A stretch of 64,000 nt of DNA from Alphaproteobacteria bacterium (GTDB taxonomy: Bacteria > Pseudomonadota > Alphaproteobacteria > Rhodobacterales > Rhodobacteraceae): assembly GCA_030429495.1 (NCBI GenBank), contig JAUIFH010000003.1, positions 248,001 to 312,000 of the forward strand, read 5' to 3'. Each line of letters starts with the position of its first letter. Positions within the stretch are counted from its first letter, which is position 1. This document shows positions 56,475 to 64,000 of this stretch, piece after piece. The notes below the pieces were generated by a model that searched no databases, had not been told where the DNA came from, and was given only the letters and a program-made list of their open reading frames with translations. A program made the position numbers and the translations under genes.

Positions 56475-57647
56475 ATGCATGTCGGGATCGACGCCAGTTC
56501 GTGGGACAATGAGCGCGGCTTCGGCCGGTTCACCCGCAGCCTCGTTGCCGCACTCGCCGCGCGCGACACCGGCTTCCGCTACACGCTCCTGTTCGACCGT
56601 GAACCCGAACGCCCGGTGCCGGACGGCGTTGAAACCGTCATCGCCGGCGCGCGCCGGTCGATGTCCGAGGCCGCATCGGGCGCCAATGCGCGGGCGGGTG
56701 CCGACATGCTCGCCCTGTCGCGGACGGCAGGCGCGCTGAAGGCCGATCTGTTCTTCTTCCCGGCCAGCTATTCCTTCTACCCGATGCTCAGCCGGGTGCC
56801 GAAACTCGTCTGCATCCACGACACGATCCCTGAACGCTTCCCGGACCTGATCTTCCCGACAAGGCGCAACTTTCGGCTCTGGCAGGCGAAGACGCGGCTC
56901 GCCATCTGGCAGGCGCGGCGCATCCTGACAGTCTCGGAAGCCTCCGCCAGCGATATCGCGCAGATCCTGAGGGTTCCGCGCGGGCGGATCGACGTGACGA
57001 CCGAGGGCCCGTTCGAAGCCTTCGGCCCGATCGCGGACCCTGCGCTGATCGCGGATACCCGCGTGCGCCACGGCATCGCGCCGGAGGACCGGGTGCTGGT
57101 CTATGTCGGCGGCTTCAACCGGCACAAGAACGTGCTGCGCCTGATCGAGGCGATGCCCCAGATTCTTGCCGCCTGCCCGGAGGCGCGGCTGGTGATCGTC
57201 GGGAGGATCACCGGAGAGCGGTTCTGGGACAATGTCGAGGAACTGACCGAAGGTGCGGCCCGCGACGCCCGCGCCTCCGGCCGGATCGGCTTTACCGGCG
57301 AGATTTCGGATGCCGAGATGGCCGCCCTCCTGAACGGGGCGGAGGCGCTTGTCCTCCCCTCGCTCTGGGAGGGGTTCGGCCTTCCCGCGGTGGAGGCGAT
57401 GGCCTGCGGCACGCCGGTTCTTGCCTCCGACCGGGGCAGCCTGCCGGAAGTCGTGGGCGATGCAGGGCTTCACTTCGACCCGGAGCGGACAGAGGACATC
57501 GCCGGCGCCGCGATCCTGTTGCTGAACGAACCGGGCTTTCAGCAGCGTCTGGCCAAAGCGGCGCTTGCGCGGTCGGAACAGTTCACCTGGGACCGCAGCG
57601 CGGACCTGACCGAGGCCGCGTTCCGCCGAACCGTCGGGGCGTCCTGA
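56475..57647 (+). CDS. Glycosyltransferase family 4 protein
   Basis: 390 residues. The N-terminus MHVGIDASSWDNERGFGRFT has the glycine loop; KLVCIHDTIPERFPDLIFPT is typical of mannosyltransferase-like GT4 proteins. The donor domain reads VLVYVGGFNRHKNVLRLIEA and the E-x7-E motif is in PSLWEGFGLPAVEAMACGTP. CGGAGG-like bases precede the ATG. With manC and a phosphomannomutase close by, GDP-mannose is a reasonable donor, by inference. It ends four bases before the convergent small gene. Confidence 0.88.
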   Translation: MHVGIDASSWDNERGFGRFTRSLVAALAARDTGFRYTLLFDREPERPVPDGVETVIAGARRSMSEAASGANARAGADMLALSRTAGALKADLFFFPASYSFYPMLSRVPKLVCIHDTIPERFPDLIFPTRRNFRLWQAKTRLAIWQARRILTVSEASASDIAQILRVPRGRIDVTTEGPFEAFGPIADPALIADTRVRHGIAPEDRVLVYVGGFNRHKNVLRLIEAMPQILAACPEARLVIVGRITGERFWDNVEELTEGAARDARASGRIGFTGEISDAEMAALLNGAEALVLPSLWEGFGLPAVEAMACGTPVLASDRGSLPEVVGDAGLHFDPERTEDIAGAAILLLNEPGFQQRLAKAALARSEQFTWDRSADLTEAAFRRTVGAS

Positions 57648-57650
57648 CGA

Positions 57651-57980
57651 CTAGACCTGTTCGATCTTTCCCGGCCCGCCATAGACATAGGCGTGGTTCG
57701 GCTTGACGAGGAATTCGGCGTCGCCCTTGTTGTCGGCGAAGACCTTGAACACCGATCCGCCGGCCGCGATCGTGCCGGAATAGCCCTGCGCGATGGACGG
57801 CTTGGAATAGGGGATCGCCATCACGAAATCGCCGCCGTTGTAGCAGTAGAAGGCAACCGTCTTGCCGCTGTTGTTGTAGACAAGCGCCGTACCCGCATCG
57901 AGGGCTTTGGCCAGACCCGCCGCCTGATCGACGAAGGTGTTGAGATCGACCTTGCCGTTCACGTTCATGTTCGCGCCCAT
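57651..57980 (-). CDS. Hypothetical protein, 109 residues
   Basis: Preceded by GAGGATTCCG, giving MGANMNVNGKVDLNTFVDQA. No signal peptide or membrane span. The middle reads ALVYNNSGKTVAFYCYNGGD and SKPSIAQGYSGTIAAGGSVF, ending EFLVKPNHAYVYGGPGK. Alternating polar/hydrophobic residues with many Gly, Asn and Tyr suggest a small beta-sandwich. I do not recognise the family with confidence. It lies between a GT4 gene and manC on the manC strand and may be transcribed with it. Confidence 0.65.
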   Translation of the reverse strand: MGANMNVNGKVDLNTFVDQAAGLAKALDAGTALVYNNSGKTVAFYCYNGGDFVMAIPYSKPSIAQGYSGTIAAGGSVFKVFADNKGDAEFLVKPNHAYVYGGPGKIEQV

Positions 57981-58076
57981 CGGAATCCTCGCAATATCAT
58001 TGAATGAATGCGGGGATACTGCGCCCAGTGCGGGCGCATGGCAAAGTCAGGAATCCCTGAAGCGCCGGGCGGAAGC

Positions 58077-59483
58077 CTAGCTGCGGCCGAACTCGTCCTC
58101 GATCCGCTCGATATCGTCCTCTTCCAGATAGGTGCCGGTCTGCACCTCGATGATCTCCACCGGGATCCGGCCCGGATTGGCGAGGCGGTGGACAGAGCCG
58201 ATCGGGATATAGACACTTTCGTTCTCGTGCAGGATGGAAACCTTGGCATCGACCGTCACTTCGGCGGTGCCACGCACCACGACCCAGTGCTCGGCCCGGT
58301 GGTGGTGCTTTTGCAGCGAGAGCTTCGCGCCCGGCTTCACCACGATCCGCTTTACCCTGAAGCGTTCGCCGAGGTCCATCGTCTGATACCAGCCCCACGG
58401 CCGGTGATTGCGGATATGTTCGACCGCCTCGGGCCGTCCCTTGGCCTGAAGGTCCGAGACCAGCGCCTTGACGTCCTGCGCCCGCTCACGCGGTGCGACC
58501 ATGATCGCGTCCGGCGTCTCGATGATGGTCAGATCGTTCACGCCAAGCGCGCAGACCAGCCGTCCCTCGGAATGGATCATGTTGCCGTGCGCATCAAGCG
58601 CGCAGCCGTCGCCGCGGATCGCGTTGCCGTTCTCGTCCTTCTCATAGGCGGCCCAGATCGCGTTCCAGTCACCGACATCGGACCAGCGGAACCCGGCGGG
58701 CGCGACATGGGCGGCGTCGGTCTTTTCCATGAACGCATGGTCGAAGGAGATTTTCTGGACCGTCCCGAAGGCCTTGCCGGGGATCAGCATGCCGAGGTCG
58801 GGCTTCATCTCTGTGACCGCATTCGCGACGGCCTTCGCGGCATCGGGCAGAACCTTTTGCATCGCCTCGACCAGCCAGCCGGCGCGAAAACAGAAGATAC
58901 CGGCATTCCAGAGGCAACCCTCCTCGATCAGGCGGCGCGCCCGTGCTTCGTCGGGCTTTTCGACAAAGCGCTCGACCCGGCTGGTTCCCTTGCCGCAATC
59001 CGCACCCGGCTTGATGTAGCCATAGGCAGTCGAGGGTTCGGTCGGGTTGACACCGATCACCGCGATGCCCTCGTCCTTCACGCGGCGCGCGGCGATACGG
59101 ATCGCGTCGCGAAAGGCGTCAACCTCGCGGATCAGGTGATCAGACGGCATCACGGCAAGAATCGCGTTCTCGTCCTCCACTGCGGCGATCGTCGCTGCCA
59201 GCAGGACGGCGGCCATCGTGTCGCGCCGCTCAGGCTCGATCACGACGCGGGCCTTGGGGGATACCGCCTCGACCTGGTCGCGAATCGTGAAGCGTACGGG
59301 ATGCGCGCCGATGACCATCGGATCGGCGAAATCCGGGCCGGAAACCCGGCGCAGCGTCATTTGCAGCAGCGTTTCAGGCCCCAGAATCGGCAGGAGCTGC
59401 TTGGCCATGCCTTCGCGAGAGACCGGCCAGAGCCGGGTTCCGGTTCCGCCGCAGAGGATCACTGGCAGGATAAGGTCACTCAT
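58077..59483 (-). CDS. manC: Mannose-1-phosphate guanylyltransferase / mannose-6-phosphate isomerase
   Basis: 468 residues, the bifunctional type. The N-terminal nucleotidyltransferase has LILPVILCGGTGTRLWPVSR and FVEKPDEARA. The C-terminal cupin isomerase has NHRPWGWYQTMD, KLSLQKHHHRAEHWVVVRGT and PIGSVHRLANPG, with the metal-binding histidines. It makes GDP-mannose from mannose-1-phosphate and GTP, and mannose-6-phosphate from fructose-6-phosphate. It is divergent from the phosphomannomutase gene, so the whole route is encoded side by side. Confidence 0.95.
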   Translation of the reverse strand: MSDLILPVILCGGTGTRLWPVSREGMAKQLLPILGPETLLQMTLRRVSGPDFADPMVIGAHPVRFTIRDQVEAVSPKARVVIEPERRDTMAAVLLAATIAAVEDENAILAVMPSDHLIREVDAFRDAIRIAARRVKDEGIAVIGVNPTEPSTAYGYIKPGADCGKGTSRVERFVEKPDEARARRLIEEGCLWNAGIFCFRAGWLVEAMQKVLPDAAKAVANAVTEMKPDLGMLIPGKAFGTVQKISFDHAFMEKTDAAHVAPAGFRWSDVGDWNAIWAAYEKDENGNAIRGDGCALDAHGNMIHSEGRLVCALGVNDLTIIETPDAIMVAPRERAQDVKALVSDLQAKGRPEAVEHIRNHRPWGWYQTMDLGERFRVKRIVVKPGAKLSLQKHHHRAEHWVVVRGTAEVTVDAKVSILHENESVYIPIGSVHRLANPGRIPVEIIEVQTGTYLEEDDIERIEDEFGRS

Positions 59484-59772
59484 CAGTCGTTCTCCGCATG
59501 CGCGCCACCGAAGCGGCAGGATAGGCCGGATGAGGCGGCGGCGCGACCCTCACCACCGGCGCGAACATGATTGAGGTGAGACAGGAAACAATCAAACGCA
59601 TCAGGCAATATTCTCAACAACTTCGACCTTCAATTCAGGCACGCCAGCGCGACGTAGACAAAACCGGGCACCGTGCGACACCGCTTTGGCGGAACAGGTG
59701 CCCCATGACTATACTTCGACGCCCGTTCTGTCACAATTGGGACCGCCAAGGCACTGAAAGAATGTGAGGAAG
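59484..59772. promoter_or_regulatory. Divergent promoter region between manC and phosphomannomutase
   Basis: 289 bp, more AT-rich in its middle than the flanking genes (about 59570-59640). It must carry promoters for both genes. I found no convincing palindrome, small gene or RNA in it. Confidence 0.4.
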
Positions 59773-61161
59773 ATGGCTCCGAAATTCGGCACAAGCGGCC
59801 TGCGCGGCCTGGTCACGGAGCTGACGGACGGGCTCTGCGCGGGCTACGTGCGGGCTTTCCTGAACGTCGCGCCGCATCAGGGCACTCTCCTGATCGGGCG
59901 CGACTTGCGGCCCTCCTCTGCCCGGATCGCGGCGGCAGTGGCGGCCGCCGCCCGCGCGGAGGGGCTTGAGCCTGTCGATTGCGGCGAGGTTCCCACCCCT
60001 GCGCTGGCGATGGCGGCAATGGCACGCGGCGCGCCCTCGGTCATGGTCACGGGCAGCCACATTCCGGCCGACCGGAACGGGCTGAAGTTCTATTCCCCGA
60101 CGGGCGAGATCACCAAGGCGGACGAAGCGGCGATTCTCGGGGCCTATTCGGGGCCTGCCGCCTGCAAGGCCACGACCCAGCGCGTCGATACCGACGCCGG
60201 GCCGGACTACCTGGACCGTTATGTCGGCTTTCTCGGCGCAGGCGCGCTGGCCGGGCTTCGCGTCGGCCTTTACGAACACAGCTCCGTCGCGCGCGACCTG
60301 CTGTGCGACGCGCTCGAAGCGCTTGGCGCCGAGGTGGTTCGGCTTGGCCGGTCCGTGACCTTCGTCCCCGTCGATACCGAGGCCGTGGATGCAGACACAC
60401 GCGCGATGCTGGTCCGGTGGGCATCGAAGCACCAGGTTGACGCGATTGTCTCGACCGACGGCGACGCCGACAGGCCGCTTGTCACCGACGCAAGCGGCGT
60501 GGTGATTCCGGGCGACATTCTCGGCACGATCACGGCTCAGGCGCTGGGCGCTGCGACGGTCGTCACCCCGGTTTCATCGAATACGATGGTCGAGGCCAGC
60601 GGCGCGTTCGCCGCAGTCCGACGCACCCGGATCGGATCGCCCTATGTCATCGCTGCGATGGAAGAAGCGATGCGCGACCCGGATGCACGGGTCGTGGGTT
60701 TCGAGGCGAATGGCGGCTTCCTTCTGGGCTTCACCGGAACCGGGCCGGCCGGACCGGTCGCTCCCCTGATGACACGCGACGCGTTCCTGCCGATCCTCCT
60801 GCCGCTTGCTACGGCACGACGGCAGCGCCGGCCGCTTGCCGAGATCGTCGCGGGACTGCCCGCCCGCCACACCGCGAGCGACCGTTTGACCGAAGTGGCG
60901 ACGGACAGGTCGCTGGCGCTTGTCGCGCGCCTTTCGGACGATGCCGGAATGCGGGCGGACTTTTTCGGGAAATACGGCGCCGAGAGGTCGATCGACCTGA
61001 CCGACGGCCTGCGCGTGACCTTCGGCTCAGGCCAGATCGTGCATCTGCGACCCTCGGGCAATGCGCCCGAACTGCGGTGCTACGCCGAAGCGGAGGACGC
61101 GATTGCCGCCACGCGGCTGGTGCGCGAGACCCTTGATCGCGCGGCAGCCGCCCTGTCCTGA
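59773..61161 (+). CDS. Phosphomannomutase (alpha-D-phosphohexomutase family)
   Basis: 462 residues. Four-domain phosphohexomutase pattern: KFGTSGLRGLVTEL, the phosphoserine loop MVTGSHIPADRNGLKFY (GSHIP instead of the usual ASHNP), the metal loop VSTDGDADRPLV, the sugar loop VGFEANGGFLLG and the phosphate loop LRPSGNAPELRCYA. All key positions are present. ATG 59773 gives MAPKFGTSG; GTG 59764 is an in-frame alternative. Next to manC it most likely interconverts mannose-6- and mannose-1-phosphate; phosphoglucomutase activity cannot be excluded. Confidence 0.88.
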   Translation: MAPKFGTSGLRGLVTELTDGLCAGYVRAFLNVAPHQGTLLIGRDLRPSSARIAAAVAAAARAEGLEPVDCGEVPTPALAMAAMARGAPSVMVTGSHIPADRNGLKFYSPTGEITKADEAAILGAYSGPAACKATTQRVDTDAGPDYLDRYVGFLGAGALAGLRVGLYEHSSVARDLLCDALEALGAEVVRLGRSVTFVPVDTEAVDADTRAMLVRWASKHQVDAIVSTDGDADRPLVTDASGVVIPGDILGTITAQALGAATVVTPVSSNTMVEASGAFAAVRRTRIGSPYVIAAMEEAMRDPDARVVGFEANGGFLLGFTGTGPAGPVAPLMTRDAFLPILLPLATARRQRRPLAEIVAGLPARHTASDRLTEVATDRSLALVARLSDDAGMRADFFGKYGAERSIDLTDGLRVTFGSGQIVHLRPSGNAPELRCYAEAEDAIAATRLVRETLDRAAAALS

Positions 61162-61164
61162 CGG

Positions 61165-62160
61165 TTACGTCGCGGCGCTCGCCGTGTTGCCGTCGGGCGT
61201 GCGGATCAACCGCTCCCCGGCAGCGAAATCGTTCAGGTCGAAGTTCCAGGAACCGCGTGGCCAGCGGAGCTCCATCTGCTTCAGCCGCGGCCGGTAGACG
61301 GCGGTGTAAAGCGTGCCGAAGCCGCGCGAGAAGGCCGTCGAGTAAAGCGGCGGGCGCAGGAAGGCGGCGATGAACTTCTCCTCCGGCTCCACATGCAGGG
61401 TCAGCCGCTGCAACAGGAACCGTTCCCTCTCCACCGTGGCGGTCATGCGCGCATGGCTTGTCCATTCCACCGACCGCTGGTGGTTCGTGGCAACCGCCGC
61501 ATGAGTGATCTGTGCCGGGCGGTCCGGCGCCATCAGGGCGGTCAGATAGTGGCGCTTGGCGTCAAGGACAGTGACATTGTAGCTCATATGCGTTGGCAGG
61601 CGGGCCAGCGCCTCGCCCGCCTCGGCGGTGGTCGTGCATGTCTGAAGGACGTAACGCAGAATCAGCGGGACACCGAACCCCTCGCCCACCACGCGCCGCC
61701 CGCCGAAAGTGAGCGAGACAGCCAGGCCAGCGTCGTTCACCCCGTCGACCAGACCCCAGAGCCCGTCCGACGTTCCCAGCACTCTGCGGCCAAGCCAGTT
61801 GGTGCGCAGGATCAGCCGGTCGAAGGCAGCAGGCGAATAGTCGTAGTTTCGCACGAGGACCGGTTCCCGCCCCGGCCAGATCGCCTGCGAGCAGCCGGAA
61901 AGATAGGGCGGCGGCCGCCAGAAGCTGAGGAAACGCGCCGCGTGATCCCCACCGCCCGCCAGTTCGCACAGCCGGTCATAGAGCGTCACGAACTCCGGCA
62001 TGTGCATAACCAGCGCCTGCCGGCTTTCCCAATAGGGCGGACGCGGCCCCTCGCCCTCGCGCAGCCACCAGCGGTGATAGTCGGGCCAGTACTCGTGAAA
62101 GAGCGCGGCCCATGCCGGGCCGGGCTCTTCAATATCAATCGCACGCCACAGATAGTCCAT
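61165..62160 (-). CDS. Ntn-hydrolase / C45-type acyltransferase-like protein
   Basis: 331 residues. A propeptide-like N-terminal part ends at LSGCSQAIWPGREPVLVRNY: Gly89-Cys90 with downstream RNYDYSP resembles the self-cleaving Gly-Cys site and following Asn-Asp of penicillin acyltransferase and acid-ceramidase-like enzymes. Further text GTSDGLWGLVDGVNDAGLAV fits the same fold. If processed, Cys90 would become the N-terminal nucleophile for amide hydrolysis or acyl transfer. It is the third gene of a leftward unit after an ATP-grasp ligase and an Orn/Lys/Arg decarboxylase. The substrate is unknown. Confidence 0.7.
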   Translation of the reverse strand: MDYLWRAIDIEEPGPAWAALFHEYWPDYHRWWLREGEGPRPPYWESRQALVMHMPEFVTLYDRLCELAGGGDHAARFLSFWRPPPYLSGCSQAIWPGREPVLVRNYDYSPAAFDRLILRTNWLGRRVLGTSDGLWGLVDGVNDAGLAVSLTFGGRRVVGEGFGVPLILRYVLQTCTTTAEAGEALARLPTHMSYNVTVLDAKRHYLTALMAPDRPAQITHAAVATNHQRSVEWTSHARMTATVERERFLLQRLTLHVEPEEKFIAAFLRPPLYSTAFSRGFGTLYTAVYRPRLKQMELRWPRGSWNFDLNDFAAGERLIRTPDGNTASAAT

Positions 62161-62198
62161 TGGTCATGGCGGCCGGACCCGAGGGCCCGACCCCGTCC

Positions 62199-63662
62199 CT
62201 ACATGATCTTGAAGGCCGGATCGGCCAGAGCCGGGCCGGCTTCGACCGACGGCAGGGGGCGTGCGGCGAAGCCCTGCTTGATGCCGTGAATCCACCGCTT
62301 CGCCCGCTCGTTAAGCTGGAAGCCGTTCGTCATCGACCGCCCCCGGGTCACCAGAATACCCAGATCGGCGCCTTCGTAACGGTAGTCACCGGGCCGGAGG
62401 ATGCGCAGGAAGAAGGCCTCGTTCTCGGATTCGACCGCGCGGCGGTGATAGTCGAAGCGGTCATAGACGACGCGGCCGTCCTCTAGCATCCGGTAGATGC
62501 CCGTCTGAGGCGCCTGGGTGACGATATCAACGCTGTCGTCGGTATGCTTGATCACCATCTGGCTCCAGGAGTCGATCATCGACGGGTCGGCCCAGCGGGC
62601 GTTCAGCTCCTCCACATCGAGGTGGAAGGCCTTTTTCGAGAACTCGAGAAGATGGAACAGGAACAGGGGTGCGTCGGCATGGGCGAAGGCCGCGTGATTG
62701 GTCATCGACGACGCCCCCGTGATGCGTGGGTTCAGTTCGCCCAGCCAGATGTCGCCGGTTTTCTTGTCGATGAGGAAGTCGAGCTCGAAATAGCCGCGAT
62801 AGCCTTCCTTGCGGAGCTGTTCACCGAACTTGAAGGTCAGCTCCCGCGCCCTTTCGCGCGTCTTCGGCGGGAAGGCGGTCGCGAATATCTCGTTTCCGCA
62901 CCAGCCGCCGCGATAGGGGGTAAGCTCCTTGAAGCCGACAAGCTCGGTCATCAGCGGGCCAACGATGGTGCCCTCCTTCGTCGCGCAGGCCTCGATCGCC
63001 GATCCGCGGCAGTCGATGCGCTTCATGATCTTGATCTCGCCCTCGCCGACGATCTCGTGTTCATGGCGGCGGAAATCAGCCTCGGACTTGATGAAGAAGG
63101 TGGTGTGGCCGCTGTCGCCGAAGGCCGATTGCAGGACGAGGTCATGGCCGAGCCCGGCCTTGTCGCAGATCTTCTTCAGATGATCGTAGCTGTTGACCTC
63201 GGACAGCGTGTTCGGCACCGAGGGCACACCGGCCTTGTTCCCGATCCGCACCGTTTCGATCTTGTTATCCATGTTGGTCCGGAGTTTCGCCTTCGGGAAC
63301 CAGACCTCGGCGCCCAACTCCTTCGACAGGCGCTCCGTCTCCTCGTCGAACATGAGGAAGACGAATTTCGGCTTGCCGCCGCGCCGCTTGATGAGGTCGA
63401 TCACCTCCTTGTGCTGGAGGAGGTAGTTGTTGATTTCCTCGATCGACTGGAATTCGGCATGCGGCTGCTCTGACGGGCAGAACACGTTCGGATGCCGGCC
63501 ATCATAGCAGTCAATATAGCATATGTACTTGAAATTCTTGCACCATTCGTCGATGCCCAGCAGGTTGAAATTGGTCGCCGAGATGAAATAGACCGGGTCT
63601 TCGTTGCGATGGAAGTGCCGGCGGATTTCAGAAATGTTCTTCAGGTCAATCTTTTTGGCCAT
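62199..63662 (-). CDS. ATP-grasp enzyme (biotin carboxylase-like ligase), substrate unknown
   Basis: 487 residues. N-terminal domain with FISATNFNLLGIDEWCKNF; central ATP-grasp text around GLGHDLVLQSAFGDSGHTTF (glycine-rich lid), EIKIMKRIDCRGSAIEACAT and the metal/ATP residues in GYFELDFLIDKKTGDIWLGE followed by LNPRITGAS. A C-terminal domain of about 150 residues follows. ATP-grasp ligases join a carboxylate to an amine or thiol through an acyl phosphate. Codon use is somewhat richer in A/T than the neighbours, and the protein is Lys-rich. Gaps of 14 bp and 38 bp to its neighbours suggest one operon. I cannot name the product. Confidence 0.78.
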   Translation of the reverse strand: MAKKIDLKNISEIRRHFHRNEDPVYFISATNFNLLGIDEWCKNFKYICYIDCYDGRHPNVFCPSEQPHAEFQSIEEINNYLLQHKEVIDLIKRRGGKPKFVFLMFDEETERLSKELGAEVWFPKAKLRTNMDNKIETVRIGNKAGVPSVPNTLSEVNSYDHLKKICDKAGLGHDLVLQSAFGDSGHTTFFIKSEADFRRHEHEIVGEGEIKIMKRIDCRGSAIEACATKEGTIVGPLMTELVGFKELTPYRGGWCGNEIFATAFPPKTRERARELTFKFGEQLRKEGYRGYFELDFLIDKKTGDIWLGELNPRITGASSMTNHAAFAHADAPLFLFHLLEFSKKAFHLDVEELNARWADPSMIDSWSQMVIKHTDDSVDIVTQAPQTGIYRMLEDGRVVYDRFDYHRRAVESENEAFFLRILRPGDYRYEGADLGILVTRGRSMTNGFQLNERAKRWIHGIKQGFAARPLPSVEAGPALADPAFKIM

Positions 63663-63676
63663 TTAGTTGTCCCCTG

Positions 63677-64000
63677 TTATTCCGCCGCCTTGGGCATGTT
63701 GTTCTGAACGCGCTTGCTCAGCGCCTCGTCGGTGAAGACGCGAAGGCCGAGATCGGCGCGGTATCCGTGGATTTCATTGACGTCGAGCGCACGCATGAAG
63801 GCAAGGATTTCCTCGCTCACGACCTGTCCGGGCACGAGGATCGGAAAGCCCGGCGGATAGGGAATGATGAAGGAGGCAGAAACCACCTCGCGCCCGCTTT
63901 CCATCGCCTCCCGGATCGACCCGTTGAGGTCGAGATAGTCGCAGTTCGTGTCGTCGTAGCTGAGGAAGAAGGCGGTGCGGATGTCGCCCTCGGTCGTGTC
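63677..64000 (-). CDS. Orn/Lys/Arg-type PLP decarboxylase, C-terminal part (cut by window edge)
   Basis: Only the last 107 residues are visible. They read DIRTAFFLSYDDTNCDYLDL, then ASFIIPYPPGFPILVPGQVV and EILAFMRALDVNEIHGY, the conserved C-terminal block of fold-I (AAT-like) ornithine/lysine/arginine decarboxylases. The PLP lysine lies outside the window. It is followed after 14 bp by the ATP-grasp gene, so the amine it makes may be the substrate of that ligase. Which amino acid is decarboxylated cannot be judged from this fragment. Confidence 0.83.
   Translation of the reverse strand, partial: DTTEGDIRTAFFLSYDDTNCDYLDLNGSIREAMESGREVVSASFIIPYPPGFPILVPGQVVSEEILAFMRALDVNEIHGYRADLGLRVFTDEALSKRVQNNMPKAAE

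Overview
The window is high-GC DNA (roughly two thirds G+C by eye) with the gene content of an alphaproteobacterium of the Rhodobacteraceae (Rhodobacter/Roseobacter type). Pointers are the order pyrH-frr-uppS-cdsA-dxr-rseP-bamA, an AcuI-type acrylyl-CoA reductase, and a taurine/sulfonate cluster with a MocR-type TauR. There are also several twin-arginine substrate-binding proteins and a glycerol ABC importer with a DUF2160 subunit. No tRNA, rRNA, CRISPR array, prophage or insertion sequence was seen. Nearly all of the sequence is ordinary chromosomal coding DNA.

Layout. 1-7677 (minus): envelope and translation operon pyrH, frr, uppS, cdsA, dxr, rseP, a probable 54-residue membrane protein, and bamA (cut by the left edge). 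7819-9750 (plus): miaA, which has no normal start codon, and an AraC-type regulator. 9929-16067 (plus): oligopeptide/oligosaccharide-type ABC importer with a compositionally mosaic binding-protein gene. 16343-21062: glucokinase (plus) converging on pgi-pgl-zwf (minus), the upper Entner-Doudoroff/pentose phosphate genes, with a LacI-type palindrome before zwf. 21174-27831 (minus): second peptide-type importer, followed in the same direction by acuI and a GFA-family gene. 28505-29470: LysR regulator.

29520-42377 is a sulfonate-catabolism island. It holds tauR, xsc, a TauE/SafE exporter, ackA, soeABC and, beyond a GT-C-like membrane protein, tpa. Together these would take taurine to sulfoacetaldehyde, then to acetyl phosphate plus sulfite, then to acetate plus ATP and sulfate plus reduced quinone. 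Candidate TauR boxes lie before xsc, tauR and, more weakly, tpa. 42537-44061: a BlaI-like repressor and a short M56 metallopeptidase. 44143-50208 (minus): glycerol importer glpV-S-T-P-Q-U, whose two ATPases carry complementary degenerate motifs.

50566-61161: surface and exopolysaccharide functions. These are a C93-type cysteine peptidase, a small secreted protein, GT2 and two GT4 glycosyltransferases, a Gfo/Idh dehydrogenase, an epimerase, ManC and a phosphomannomutase. 61165-64000 (minus): a less familiar three-gene unit of an Orn/Lys/Arg-type decarboxylase (cut by the right edge), an ATP-grasp ligase and an Ntn-hydrolase/acyltransferase-like protein. It is the best candidate here for an undescribed pathway.
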